Assembly: GCA_032622095.1 (NCBI GenBank)
Contig: CP136069.1
Coordinates: forward strand, 200,109,239-200,173,238
Length of the DNA stretch: 64,000 nt
Origin: Siphonodentalium dalli
Lineage: Eukaryota > Mollusca > Scaphopoda > Gadilida > Siphonodentaliidae
Direction of reading: 5' to 3'
The position numbers and the translations under genes are program-made. Below the pieces are notes generated by a model. That model had not been told where the DNA came from. It was given only the letters and a program-made list of their open reading frames with translations, and ran no database searches. Positions 14,601 through 26,736 of this stretch are shown in pieces (position 1 is the first letter of the stretch; the number at the start of each line of letters is the position of its first letter).

Positions 14601-17600
14601 CTCACCGATAATCACTCCGACACACCATGGCTCAGCGATAATCACCCCGACCCACCATGGCTGACCGATAATCACCCCGACACACCATGGCTCAGCGATA
14701 ATCACTCCGACACACCAAGGCTCAGCGATAATCACTCCGACACACCATGGCTCACCGATAATCACCCCGACACACCATAGCTCACCGATAATCACCCCGA
14801 TACACCATGGCTCACCGATAATCACCCCGACACACCATGGCTCAGCGATAATCAGTCCGACACACCACGGCTCACCGATAATCACCCCGACACACCAAGG
14901 CTCAGCGATAATCACACCGACACACCATGGCTCACCGATAATCACCCCGACACAACATGGCTCACCGATAATCACTCCGATACACCACGGCTCACCGATA
15001 ATCACCCCGATACAACATGGCTCAGCGATAATCACTCCGACACACCACGGCTCACCGATAATCACCCCGACACACCATGGCTCACATGGATAACAGATAA
15101 TCACTCCGACCCACCATGGCTCACCGATAATCACTCCGACACACCATGGCTCAACGATAATCACTCCGACACACCATGGATAACAGATAATCACTCCGAC
15201 CCACCATGGCTCAGCGATAATCACCCCGACACACCATGACTCAGCGATAATCACCCCGACACACCATGGCTCATCGATAATCAACCCGACACACCATGGC
15301 TCCGCGATAATCACCCCGACACACAATGTCTCACCGATAATCACTCCGACACACCATGGCTCACCGATAATCACTCCGACACACCAAGGATCAGCGATAA
15401 TCACCCCGACACACCATGGCTCACCGATAATCACCCCGACACACCATGGCTTACCGATAATCACCTCGATACACCATGGCTCACCGATAATCACCCCGAT
15501 ACACCATGGCTCACCGATAATCACCCCGACACACCATAGCTCACCGATAATCACCCCGATACACCATGGCTCACCGATAATCACCCCGACACACCATGGC
15601 TCACCGACAATCACCCCGACACACCATGGCTCACCGATAATCACCCCGATACACTATGGCTCACCGATAATCACCCCGACACACCATGGCTCACCGATAA
15701 TCACCCCGACACACCATGGCTCACCGATAATCACCCCGACACACCAAGGCTCACCAATAATCACCCCGACACACCATGGCTCACCGATAACCACCCCGAC
15801 ACACCATGGCTCACCGATAATCACCCCGACACACCATGGCTCACCGATAATCACCCCGATACACCATGGCTCACCGATAATCACCCCGACACACCATGGC
15901 TGCTCACCAATAATCACCCGACACTCCATGGCTCACCAATAATCACCCGACACACCATGGCTAAGCGATAATCACCCCGATACACCAAGGCTCAGTGATC
16001 ATCACCCCGACACACCATGGCTCACCGATAATCACTCTGACACACCATGGCTCATCGGTAATCACTCCGACACACAATGGCTCACCGATAATCACTCCGA
16101 CACTCCATGGCTCCGCGATCATCACCCCGACACACCATGGCTCACCGATAATCACTCCGACACACCATGGCTCACCGATAATCACTCCGACACACCAAGG
16201 CTCACCGATAATCACTCCGACACACCATGGCTAACCAATAATCACTCCGACACACCAAGGCTCACCGATAATCACTCCGACACACCATGACTCAGCGATA
16301 ATCACTCCGACACACCATGGCTCACCGATAATCACTCCGACACACCATGGCTCACCGATAATCACTCCGACACATCATGGCTCACCGATGATCACCCCGT
16401 CACACCATGGCTCACCGATAATCACCCCGACACACCATGGCTCGCCGATAATCACTCCGACACACCATGGCTCACCGATAATCACCCCGAAACACCATGG
16501 CTCAGCGATAATCACCCCGACACACCATGACTCACCGATAATCACCCCGACACACCACGGCTTAGCGATAATCACTCCGACGCACCATGGCTCACCGATA
16601 ATCACTCCGACACACCAAGGCTCACCGATAATCACTCCGACACACCATGGCTCAGCGATAATCACCCCGACACCCCACGGCTCACCGATAATCACCCCGA
16701 CACACCATGGCTCAGCGATAATCACCCCGACACACCATGGCTTAGCGATAATCACTCCGAAACACCATGGCTCACCGATAACCACCCCGACACACCCAGG
16801 CTCAGCGATAATCACCCCGACACACCATGGCTCACCGATAATCACTCCGACACACCATGGCTCACCGATAATCACCCCGACACACCATGGCTCAGCGATA
16901 ATCACCCCGACACACAATGACTCATCGATAATCACCCCGACACACCATGGCTCATCGATAATCACCCCGACACACCATGGCTAACAGATAATCACCCCGA
17001 CACACCAAGGCTCACCGATAATCACTCCGACACACCATGGCTCAGCGATAATCACCCCGACACACCATGGCTGACCGATAATCACCCCGACACACCATGG
17101 CTCAGCGATAATCACTCCGACACACCAAGGCTCAGCGATAATCACTCCGACACACCATGGCTCACCGATAATCACCCCGACACACCATAGCTCACCGATA
17201 ATCACCCCGACACACCATGGCTCAGCGATAATCAGTCCGACACACCACGGCTCACCGATAATCACCCCGACACACCATGGCTCACCGATAATCACTCCGA
17301 CACACAATGGCTCACCGATAATCACTCCGACACATCATGGCTCACCGATGATCACCCCGACACACCATGGTTCACCGATAATCACCACGACACACCATAG
17401 CTCACCGATAATCACCCCGACACACCATGGCTCGCCGATAATCACTCCGACACACCATGGCTCACCGATAATCACCCCGACACACCATGGCTCAGCGATA
17501 ATCACCCCGACACACCATGACTCACCGATAATCACCCCGACACACCACGGCTTAGCGATAATCACTCCGACGCACCATGGCTCACCGATAATCACTCCGA

Positions 17601-18936
17601 CACACCAAGGCTCACCGATAATCACTCCGACACACCATGGCTCAGCGATAATCACCCCGACACACCACGGCTAACCGATAATCACCCCGACACACCATGG
17701 CTCAGCGATAATCACCCCGACACACCATGGCTCAGCGATAATCACTCCGACACACCACGGCTCACCGATAATCACCCCGACACACCATGGCTCAGCGATA
17801 ATCACCCCGACACACCATGGCTCACCGATAATCACCCCGACACAACATGGCTCACCGATAATCACTCCGACACACCACGGCTCACCGATAATCACCCCGA
17901 AACAACATGGCTCAGCGATAATCACTCCGACACACCACGGCTCACCGATAATCACCCCGACACACCACGGCTCAGCGATAATCACCCCGACACACCATGA
18001 CTCACCGATAATCACCCCGACACACCATGGCTCAACGATAATCACTCCGACACACCACGGCTCACCGATAATCACCCCGACACACCATGGCTCAGCGATA
18101 ATCACCCGACACACCATGGCTCACCGATAATCACTCCGACACACCACGGCTCACCGATAATCACCCCGACACACCATGGCTCACCGATAATCACTCCGAC
18201 ACACCACGGCTCACCGATAATCACTCCGACACACCAAGGCTCAGCGATAATCACTCCGACACACCATGGCTCACCGATAATCACCCCGATACACCATAGC
18301 TCACCGATAATCACCCCGACACACCATGGCTCAGCGATAATCACTCCGACACACCACGGCTCACCGATAATCACCCCGACACACCATGGCTCAGCGATAA
18401 TCACCCCGACACACCATGGCTCACCGATAATCACCCCGACACAACATGGCTAACCGATAATCACTCCGACACACCACGGCTCACCGATAATCACCCCGAA
18501 ACAACATGGCTCAGCGATAATCACTCCGACACACCACGGCTCACCGATAATCACCCCGACACACCATGGCTCAGCGATAATCACCCCGACACACCATGAC
18601 TCAGCGATAATCACCGCGACACACCAAGGATCACCGATAATCACTCCGACACACCATGGCTCATCGATAATCACCCCGACACACCATGGCTGACCGATAA
18701 TCACCCCGACACACCATGGCTCAGCGATAATCACTCCGACACACCAAGGCTCAGCGATAATCACTCCGACACACCAAGACTCGCCGATAATCACCACGAC
18801 ACACCAAGGCTCACCGATAATCACTCCGACACACCAAGGCTCAGCGACAATCACTCCGACACACCAAGGCTCAACGATAATCACCCCGACACACCATGGC
18901 TCACCGATAATCACCCCGACACACCATGGCTCACCG
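5691..18936. repeat. 30-bp satellite, array 1 (about 440 monomers)
   Basis: The monomer is 30 bp and contains CACCGATAATCACCCCGA and CACACCATGGCTCACC (overlapping windows of the same unit). Common variants are CACCG/CAGCG, ACCCCG/ACTCCG, GACAC/GATAC and CATGG/CAAGG/CACGG/CATAG. A few units lack one C (29 bp) and about ten gain a GCT triplet (GGCTGCTC). Since 30 is a multiple of three, several frames stay open for hundreds of codons. The plus strand reads SPIITPTHHG or DNHPDTPWLT per unit, and the minus strand reads VGVIIGEPWC. The plus strand of the monomer is very poor in G and T (13 C, 9 A, 4 G, 4 T). Confidence 0.97.
7470..10770. repeat. Higher-order repeat of about 1650 bp in the satellite
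   Basis: The rare GGCTGCTC monomer marks the array at about 6420, 7470, 8430, 9120, 10080 and 10770. The spacing from 7470 alternates 960, 690, 960, 690 bp, so a unit of about 55 monomers is present twice. In agreement, the minus-strand frame at 8490-9056 and that at 10139-10705 encode identical 188-residue products 1649 bp apart. Confidence 0.85.
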
Positions 18937-18953
18937 CAGTCTGGGTGAACGTC

Positions 18954-18978
18954 GACTCTATATTTGAAATATAGAGTC
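18954..18978. repeat. 25-bp perfect palindrome
   Basis: GACTCTATATTT and its exact reverse complement are separated by a single G. It lies 17 bp inside the left end of the 824-bp element and could be a subterminal transposase-binding or hairpin site. Confidence 0.8.
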
Positions 18979-19030
18979 TGTAGCTTATGTCGCCAAAACC
19001 ATTTATATTCAGCGAAGAGCTTCCCCAAAA

Positions 19031-19038
19031 TGACGTCA
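19031..19038. promoter_or_regulatory. CRE/ATF-type site TGACGTCA
   Basis: A full palindromic CREB/ATF consensus inside the 824-bp element, about 70 bp upstream of the Cys-pair frame. The match is exact. A regulatory role is inferred only. Confidence 0.35.
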
Positions 19039-19106
19039 CGGATTTAAAAAAATACATCGATGATTGACAGGTGTCCCCACGTGTTATTTGTTGTGCTTCG
19101 CAATAG

Positions 19107-19331
19107 CAATGGCCTGTGCCGCGACATAAACTTACAGCAGATAATATTTGTCGTGTGTGCGACTATTCTTTTTCGGGAGATGAACTCGCTGCATCAACCG
19201 GAAAGCTGCATCCGAGAGCAAAAAATAAGGTCGTCATCAAAAATGATGCTTTAGAACTATTTAAAAGCATAAAATTAAGTCATTTCCTCGGTGTTAACTT
19301 TCAGATGACTTTTTTACGACAAATAATTTGA
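19107..19331 (+). CDS. Candidate exon or gene fragment with a Cys-x2-Cys motif
   Basis: Between a TAG at 19104-19106 and the stop at 19329-19331 is a 74-codon plus-strand frame without an ATG in its useful part. The segment TADNICRVCDYSF followed by KLHPRAKNKVVIKNDALELF looks like real protein, with a CxxC pair and then a basic, helical stretch. That resembles the start of a zinc-binding N-terminal domain as found in ZAD/THAP-type proteins and some transposases. I cannot assign the family and see no second Cys pair. The TAG before CAATGG could serve as a splice acceptor and an AATAAA lies at 19351. It sits inside the 824-bp transposon, so it may be a captured exon or a transposase remnant. 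Confidence 0.3.
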   Translation, partial: QWPVPRHKLTADNICRVCDYSFSGDELAASTGKLHPRAKNKVVIKNDALELFKSIKLSHFLGVNFQMTFLRQII

Positions 19332-19760
19332 TTTGCAAACCATGGTACAATAAAGTAAATCAAATACACGGACATGAGTGAGTTCTATTTATATTTATGG
19401 GAGGCCAAGTTGGTACCATGCGCAGGCCTATCTTTCAGGTCTAGCACATCCTTCAAATTAATCCGAATCGTACCGAATATATAATTTCGAAGCCATTGTT
19501 ACTGTCTCTGTTGTATTTGCAAGCATCGCTTTCGATCGGAGAAATTCCGCTCTGTTACTATATTTAGAGGTGACATTATGGGAGTCTCCGCCCACTAACA
19601 CTTGTTTATTAACCCATACGGTTTCATTGGACGGAAAATAATTTACGCAATCAATCAAATTACGGAATCCCGAGGACTTGGATATGAGATAGCGATGTTA
19701 TCCGTCAGACCTTATATTCAATGTTGTAATGACTATTTAGGTATGAGTTTACTCAGACTG

Positions 19761-22700
19761 GGCTCACCGATAATCACTCGGACGCACCAAGGCTCACCGA
19801 TAATCACCCCGACACACCATGGCTCACCGATAATCACCCCGACACACCATGGCTCACCGATAATCACCCCGATACACCATGGCTCACCGATAATCACCCC
19901 GACACACCATGGCTGCTCACCGATAATCACCCGACACTCCATGGCTCACCCATAATCACCCGACACACCATGGCTAAGCGATAATCACCCGATACACCAA
20001 GGCTCAGTGATAATCACCACGACACACCAAGGCTCAGCGATAATCACTCTGACACACCATGGCTCATCGGTAATCACTCCGACACACACTGGCTCACCGA
20101 TAATCACTCCGACACACCATGGTTCCGCGATCATCACCCCGACACACCATGGCTCACCGATAATCACTCCGACACACCATGGCTCACCGATAATCACTCC
20201 GACACACCAAGGCTCACCGATAATCACTCCGACACACCATGGCTCACCAATAATCACTCCGACACACCAAGGCTCACCGATAATCACTCCGACACACCAT
20301 GGCTCAGCGATAATCACTCCGACACACCATGGCTCACCGATAATCACTCCGACACACCATGGCGCACCGATAATCACTCCGACACATCATGGCTCACCGA
20401 TGATCACCCCGACACACCATGGTTTACCGATAATCACCACGACACACCATGGCTCACCGATAATCACCCCGACACACCATGGCTCGCCGATAATCCCTCC
20501 GACACACCATGGCTCACCGATAATCACCCCGACACACCATGGCTCAGCAATAATCACCCCGACACACCATGACTCACCGATAATCACCCCGACACACCAC
20601 GGCTTAGCGATAATCACTCCGACGCACCATGGCTCACCGATAAGCACTCCGACACACCAAGGGTCACCGATAATCACTCCGACACACCATGGCTCAGCGA
20701 TAATCACCCCGACACACCACGGCTCACCGATAATCACCCCGGCACACCATGGCTCAGCGATAATCACCCCGACACACCATGGCTTAGCGATAATCACTCC
20801 GAAACACCATGGCTCACCGATAACCACGCCGACACACCCAGGCTCAGCGATAATCACGCCGACACACCATGGCTCACCGATAATCACTCCGACACACCAT
20901 GGCTCACCGATAATCACCCCGACACACCATGGCTCAGCGATAATCACCCGACACACAATGACTCAGCGATAATCACCCCGACACAACATGGCTCATCGAT
21001 AATCACCCCGACACACCATGGCTAACAGATAATCACCCCGACACACCAAGGCTCACCGATAATCACTCCGACACACCATGGCTCAGCGATAATCACCCCG
21101 ACACACCATGGCTAACAGATAATCACCCCGACACACCAAGGCTTACCGATAATCACTCCGACACACCATGGCTCAGCGATAATCACCCCGACACACCATG
21201 GCTGACCGATAATCACCCCGACACACCATGGCTCAGCGATAATCACTCCGACACCCCAAGGCTCAGCGATAATCACTCCGACACACCATGGCTCACCGAT
21301 AATCACCCCGACACACCATAGCTCACCGATAATCACCCCGACACACCATAGCTCACCGATAATCACCCCGACACACCATGGCTCAGCGATAATCAGTCCG
21401 ACACACCACGGCTCACCGATAATCACCCCGACACACCATGGCTCACCGATAATCACTCCGACACACCATGGCTCACCGATAATCACTCCGACACATCTTG
21501 GCTCACCGATGATCACCCCGACACACCATGGTTCACCGATAATCACCACGACACACCATGGCTCACCGATAATCACCCCGACACACCATGGCTCGCCGAT
21601 AATCACTCCGACACACCATGGCTCACCGATAATCACCCCGACACACCATGGCTCAGCGATAATCACCCCGACACACCATGACTCACCGATAATCACCCCG
21701 ACACACCACGGCTTAGCGATAATCACTCCGACGCACCATGGCTAACCGATAATCACTCCGACACACCAAGGCTCACCGATAATCACTCCGACACACCATG
21801 GCTCAGCGATAATCACCCCGACACACCACGGCTCACCGTTAATCCCCCCGACACACCATGGCTCAGCGATAATCACCCCGACACACCATGGCTTAGGGAT
21901 AATCACTCCGAAACACCATTGCTCACCGATAACCACCCCGACACACCCAGGCTCAGCGATAATCACCCCGACACACCATGGCTCACCGATAATCACTCCG
22001 ACACACCATGGCTCACCGATAATCACCCCGACACACCATGGCTCAGCGATAATCACCCCGACACACATGACTCAGCGATAATCACCCCGACACACCATGG
22101 CTCATCGATAATCACCCCGACACACCATGGCTAACAGATAATCACCCCGACACACCAAGGCTCACCGATAATCACTCGACACACCATGGCTCAGCGATAA
22201 TCACCCCGACACACCATGGCTGACCGACAATCACCCCGACACACCATGGCTCAGCGATAATCACTCCGACACACCAAGGCTCAGCGATAATCACTCCGAC
22301 ACACCATGGCTCACCGATAATCACCCCGACACACCATAGCTCACCGATAATCACCCCGACACACCATGGCTCAGCGATAATCAGTCCGACACACCACGGC
22401 TCACCGATAATCACCCCGACACACCAAGGCTCAGCGATAATCACCCCGACACACCATGGCTCACCGATAATCACCCCGACACAACATGGCTCACCGATAA
22501 TCACTCCGACACACCACGGCTCACCGATAATCACCCCGACACAACATGGCTCAGCGATAATTACTCCGACACACCACGGCTCACCGATAATCACTCCGAC
22601 ACACCATGGCTCAGCGATAATCACCCCGACACACCATGGCTCACCGATAATCACCCCGACACACCATGGCTCAGCGATAATCACTCCGACACCACAAGGC

Positions 22701-24373
22701 TCAGCGATAATCACTCCGACACACCATGGCTCACCGATAATCACCCCGACACACCATAGCTCACCGATAATCACCCCGACACACCATGGCTCAGCGATAA
22801 TCAGTCCGACACACCACGGCTCACCGATAATCACCCCGACACACCATGGGTCACCGATAATCACTCCGACACACCATGGCTCACCGATAATCACTCCGAC
22901 ACATCATGGCTCACCGATGATCACCCCGACACACCATGGTTCACCGATAATCACCACGACACACCATGGCTCACCGATAATCACCCCGACACACCATGGC
23001 TCGCCGATAATCACTCCGACACACCATGGTTCTCCGATAATCACCCCGACACACCATGGCTCAGCGATAATCACCCCGACACACCATGACTCACCGATAA
23101 TCACCCCGACACACCACGGCTTAGCGATAATCACTCCGACGCACCATGGCTCACCGATAATCACTCCGACACACCAAGGCTCATCGATAATCACTCCGAC
23201 ACACCATGGCTCACGATAATCACCCCGACACACCATGACTCAGCGATAATCACCGCGACACACCAAGGATCACCGATAATCACTCCGACACACCATGGCT
23301 CAGCGATAATCACCCCGACACACCAAGGCTCAGCGATAATCACCCCGACACTCCATGGCTCACCGATAATCACCCCGACACAACATGGCTCACCGATAAT
23401 CACTCCGACACACCACGGCTCACCGATAATCACCCCGACACAACATGGCTCAGCGATAATTACTCCGACACACCACGGCTCACCGATAATCACTCCGACA
23501 CACCATGGCTCAGCGATAATAACCCCGACACACCATGGCTCAGCGATAATCACCCCGACACACCACGGCTCGCCGATAATCCCCCCGACACACCATGGCT
23601 CAGCGATAATCACCCCGACACACCATGGCTTAGGGATAATCACTCCGACACACCATGGCTCAACGATAATCACCCCGACACACCATGGCTAACATATAAT
23701 CACCCCGACACACCAAGGCTCACCGATAACCTCTCCGACACACCATGGCTCAGCGATAATCACCCCGACACACCATGGCTGACCGATAATCACCCCGACA
23801 CACTATGACTCAGTGATAATCACCCCGACACACCATGGCTCATCGATAATCACTCCGACACACCAAGGCTCAGCGACAATCACTTTGACACACCAAGGCT
23901 CAACGATAATCACCCCGACACACCGTGGCTCACCGATAATCATTCCGACACACCACGGCTCAGCGATAATCACCCCGACACACCATGGCTCAGCGATAAT
24001 CACCCCGACACACCATGACTCAGCGATAATCACCCCGACACACCATGGCTCAACGATAATCACCCCGACACACCATGGCTAACATATAATCACCCCGACA
24101 CACCAAGGCTCACCGATAACCTCTCCGACACACCATGGCTCAGCGATAATCACCCCGACACACCATGGCTGACCGATAATCACCCCGACACACTATGACT
24201 CAGCGATAATCACCGCGACACACCATGGCTGACCGATAATCACCCCGACACACCATGGCTCATCGATAATCACTCCGACACACCAAGGCTCAACGATAAT
24301 CACCCCGACACTCCGTGGCTCACCGATAATCACTCCGACACACCACGGCTCACCGATAATCACCCCGACACAC
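19761..24373. repeat. 30-bp satellite, array 2 (about 154 monomers)
   Basis: The same monomer family as array 1, and one array with it before the transposon inserted. Here CAGCG and ACTCCG variants dominate and the GGCTGCTC marker is seen once, near 19915. A local 390-bp (13-monomer) duplication is visible, with the distinctive AACATATAATCACC unit near 23693 and again near 24083. Another diagnostic unit (CACCGATGATCACC) recurs near 20396, 21509 and 22917. The array ends abruptly at a run of ten G (24374-24383). Confidence 0.96.
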
Positions 24374-24383
24374 GGGGGGGGGG

Positions 24384-24464
24384 TGTCCAAACATTATGAG
24401 TAAATATTATTTGCAGGTATGGGGTGGTTGGTCCTTGCCAGAATCAGCATATTCCTGCCCTTTT
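24384..24464. other. Junction between satellite and MITE
   Basis: Short unrecognised flank between the poly-G edge of the satellite and the first MITE. Confidence 0.4.
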
Positions 24465-24919
24465 GGTTACAGTGAAGTAATTCGATTGGTAACGCCCTCC
24501 AACGGATTTTCGACCATGCGGGAGAGAATTACAAAAATTCTAGGCTCTGGTTGGTTAATAGCAGTTTCGATAATTAAACATAGAAAATACATGCAATCAC
24601 TCCTCTTGAAATTTCAGACTCCAAACAAAACATTGGCACATTGCAAAGCCCGTGGTTCCTAGATGGAATGTTTTTGGTGTGAGGTAAAACATGTCAATAT
24701 TGTTTTCATGCAATTCTGACTCAAGATTATAAATCCCAAATTTAAAGGTATATTCCATGATAGACTATAAAATTGTTTTCATGCAGAAACTTTGCGCAGA
24801 TGCCAATCCTGGTGATCGTGTACTAATTTATCATAATTCGTGGATGGTCAGGGCTGCAGGCCATTATATGTTAACACTGAGGTCTGGGGCCTATGGGAAA
24901 TAATTACTTCACTGTAACC
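24465..24919. mobile_element. 455-bp MITE with perfect 18-bp TIRs
   Basis: GGTTACAGTGAAGTAATT at the left end and its exact reverse complement at the right end. TTTT is present directly outside both ends and is the likely target duplication. There is no transposase. It shares the subterminal motif GCCTATGGGAAA followed by a TGTAACC tip with the other MITEs of this window. The 6.26-kb duplication starts inside it at 24568, so the second copy of this MITE (30831-31182) lacks its left end. Confidence 0.88.
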
Positions 24920-24944
24920 TTTTACACCCTATGGACACACAGTA

Positions 24945-25396
24945 TGTTATAAGCAACTAAATACATGAAATTATGCCCCTTGGCATTTGTGTAGGGAAAC
25001 TCGAGTCAGCATAACAAAAATACAGGCAGCTGAATGGTGTATAATATCTTCGGTTGTTTAATGTGAAAGAAAAAATAAATTCATAGGCTATGTTAATTCC
25101 TCGGCCATTTGTGTGGGACTGTTCGTCAAGCGGCTACATTGGTCGCCAAATTTGGTAGGGGGTGGGGGTATTTTTCTATATTAAAATTTTGTGCACAAAA
25201 GGGGATAGTTGTGGAAATGCCAATTTATTTCCAGGAATAAATATGGTGAGGCACCATTTCTTTTTTGACAACTTATGTCCGACATGGAGTTCTACACGCA
25301 AAAGTATTTAAAGTTTGGCTCAGCAGGGTAATGAATCGTCGGGATGGCTTAACCCTAACACTGTCGCCTATGGGAAATATTTAGTTGATTGTAACC
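24945..25396. mobile_element. MITE, TA-flanked, tips GTTATAAGCAACTAAAT / GATTGTAACC
   Basis: A 452-bp element between TA dinucleotides (24943-24944 and 25397-25398). The left end is TGTTATAAGCAACTAAAT and the right end ATTTAGTTGATTGTAACC, an imperfect inverted pair. It is homologous over its whole length to 26289-26736 and has no coding frame. TA targets suggest a Tc1/mariner-type source. Confidence 0.75.
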
Positions 25397-26288
25397 TATA
25401 GGCAAAAATCGTGTTTTGTGGTATCATCGGCTTGTAGGGCAACAAAGTACATATTTTGGCCACCAATCAAATCAAATCCAAGATTGAACAAAATTAAGGA
25501 CCCAAAGCGTGTCGAGGCGCCCCATAATCTGACAAATTAACCCTTTGCAACAAAATTCAGATTTTATGCCAAAAAATGGGTGTTTTGTAAAAATGAATTA
25601 TTTGGAACAGATAGTGCACCTTTAATGTCAAAAAGTGGACAACGAGCCCAGCAGCCTCTCGGCGTATTTAGTGATCCGACTATTCTCGATCTGGTATTGG
25701 GAGTGGACCGGGAAATTCTAAGGGACACAGCGAACCCCAGTTTCGAGTCCGAAAAATCGAGGGGGGTGGGGTAATTCAAGTTACAAATTTGTCATTTCCT
25801 TCCATGTAAATGAAATGCGACTTTTTTGCGTCTTGAAGACAGTTATTACTGGCATCCAGTTACATTGTCAAATCGGCGTTATTATATGTCCCTGTGTGTT
25901 TCCCGCGACCAAAACAAACGATTTTCGATTCGAAAATCGCGCTTTTTGGGTATTTGTGTTGTTTTAAAAAATATTTATGTCAAGTACACTTCACAGCCAT
26001 CCGACTTCTATTAAAAAAATAGCACGTGTTCATGTAAGACATAAAACAGGAACAAAGTGGCTAGAGTCCCAATGGTGTGGTGTTAGCTGGTGGTTAAAGT
26101 GGAACATAGGTGCTCCGACGAAGTTTTATTTTGCGCCCAATGTCACGAACAGGGGTGTTAAATACAACCCAATATAGGGATAATTGGTGTAGTTCTTGTC
26201 TGGAAAGCACGTTTTTTATTAATATTATGTTTTCTGTGACAATTTGATATATATTCAAGCAAAAAACCACAAATTTTGGTTGCGTATA
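25397..26288. other. Spacer between two related MITEs, no gene
   Basis: About 890 bp. A 64-codon plus frame (25580-25774) and its antisense shadow have no recognisable domain. ATTTTCGATTCGAAAAT near 25921-25937 is a perfect short palindrome. Confidence 0.4.
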
Positions 26289-26736
26289 GGTTATAAGCAA
26301 CTAAATACATGAAATTATGCCCCTTGGCTTTGTGTAGGGAAACTCGAGTCAGCATAAAAATAATACAGGTAGCTGAATGGTGTATAATATCTTCGGTTGT
26401 TTAATGTGAAAAAAAAATAAATTCATAGGCTATGTTAATTCCTCGGCCGTTTGTGTGGGACTGTTCGTCAAGCGGCTACATTGGTCGCCAAATTTGGTAG
26501 GGGTGGGGGTATTTTTCTATATTAAAATTTGTGCACAAAAGGGGGTAGTTGTGGAAATGCCAATTTATTTCCAGGAATAAGTATGGTAAGGCACCATTTC
26601 TTTTTTGACAACTTATGTCCGACATGGAGTTCTACACGCAAAAGTATTTAAAGTTTGGCTTAGTAGGGTAATGAATCGTCGGGATGGCTTAACCCTAACA
26701 CTGTCGCCTATGGGAAATATTTAGTTGACTGTAACC
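26289..26736. mobile_element. MITE, second copy of the 24945 family
   Basis: A 448-bp element starting GGTTATAAGCAACTAAAT after TA and ending GACTGTAACC. It is close to the 24945-25396 copy in sequence, with small indels. The right flank is AG and not TA, so one side of the target duplication has mutated or been lost. Confidence 0.72.

Larger units (their letters stand above)
18937..19760. mobile_element. 824-bp transposon inserted in the satellite, 9-bp TSD
   Basis: The only non-satellite island between 5691 and 24373. It starts CAGTCTGGGTGAAC and ends with the reverse complement of CAGTCTGAGTAAAC, an imperfect terminal inverted repeat (12 of 14 matching). The satellite on the left ends GGCTCACCG and the satellite on the right restarts GGCTCACCG before ATAATC. 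This is a perfect 9-bp target-site duplication, and the surrounding 30-bp periodicity does not produce it. Nine bases fits Mutator-like elements best. Merlin or hAT (8 bp) are alternatives. No transposase frame of useful length is present, so it is non-autonomous or carries a captured fragment. Confidence 0.8.

Noticed and set aside
5691-24373. CRISPR array
   Set aside because: The 30-bp units are directly contiguous with no unique spacers, there are no cas genes, and the DNA is eukaryotic.
5664-24390. Dozens of long open frames (up to 357 codons) as genes
   Set aside because: They are all readings of the 30-bp satellite. Opposite strands are open simultaneously, frames break wherever a monomer has 29 bp, and no start, signal or non-repeat domain is attached.
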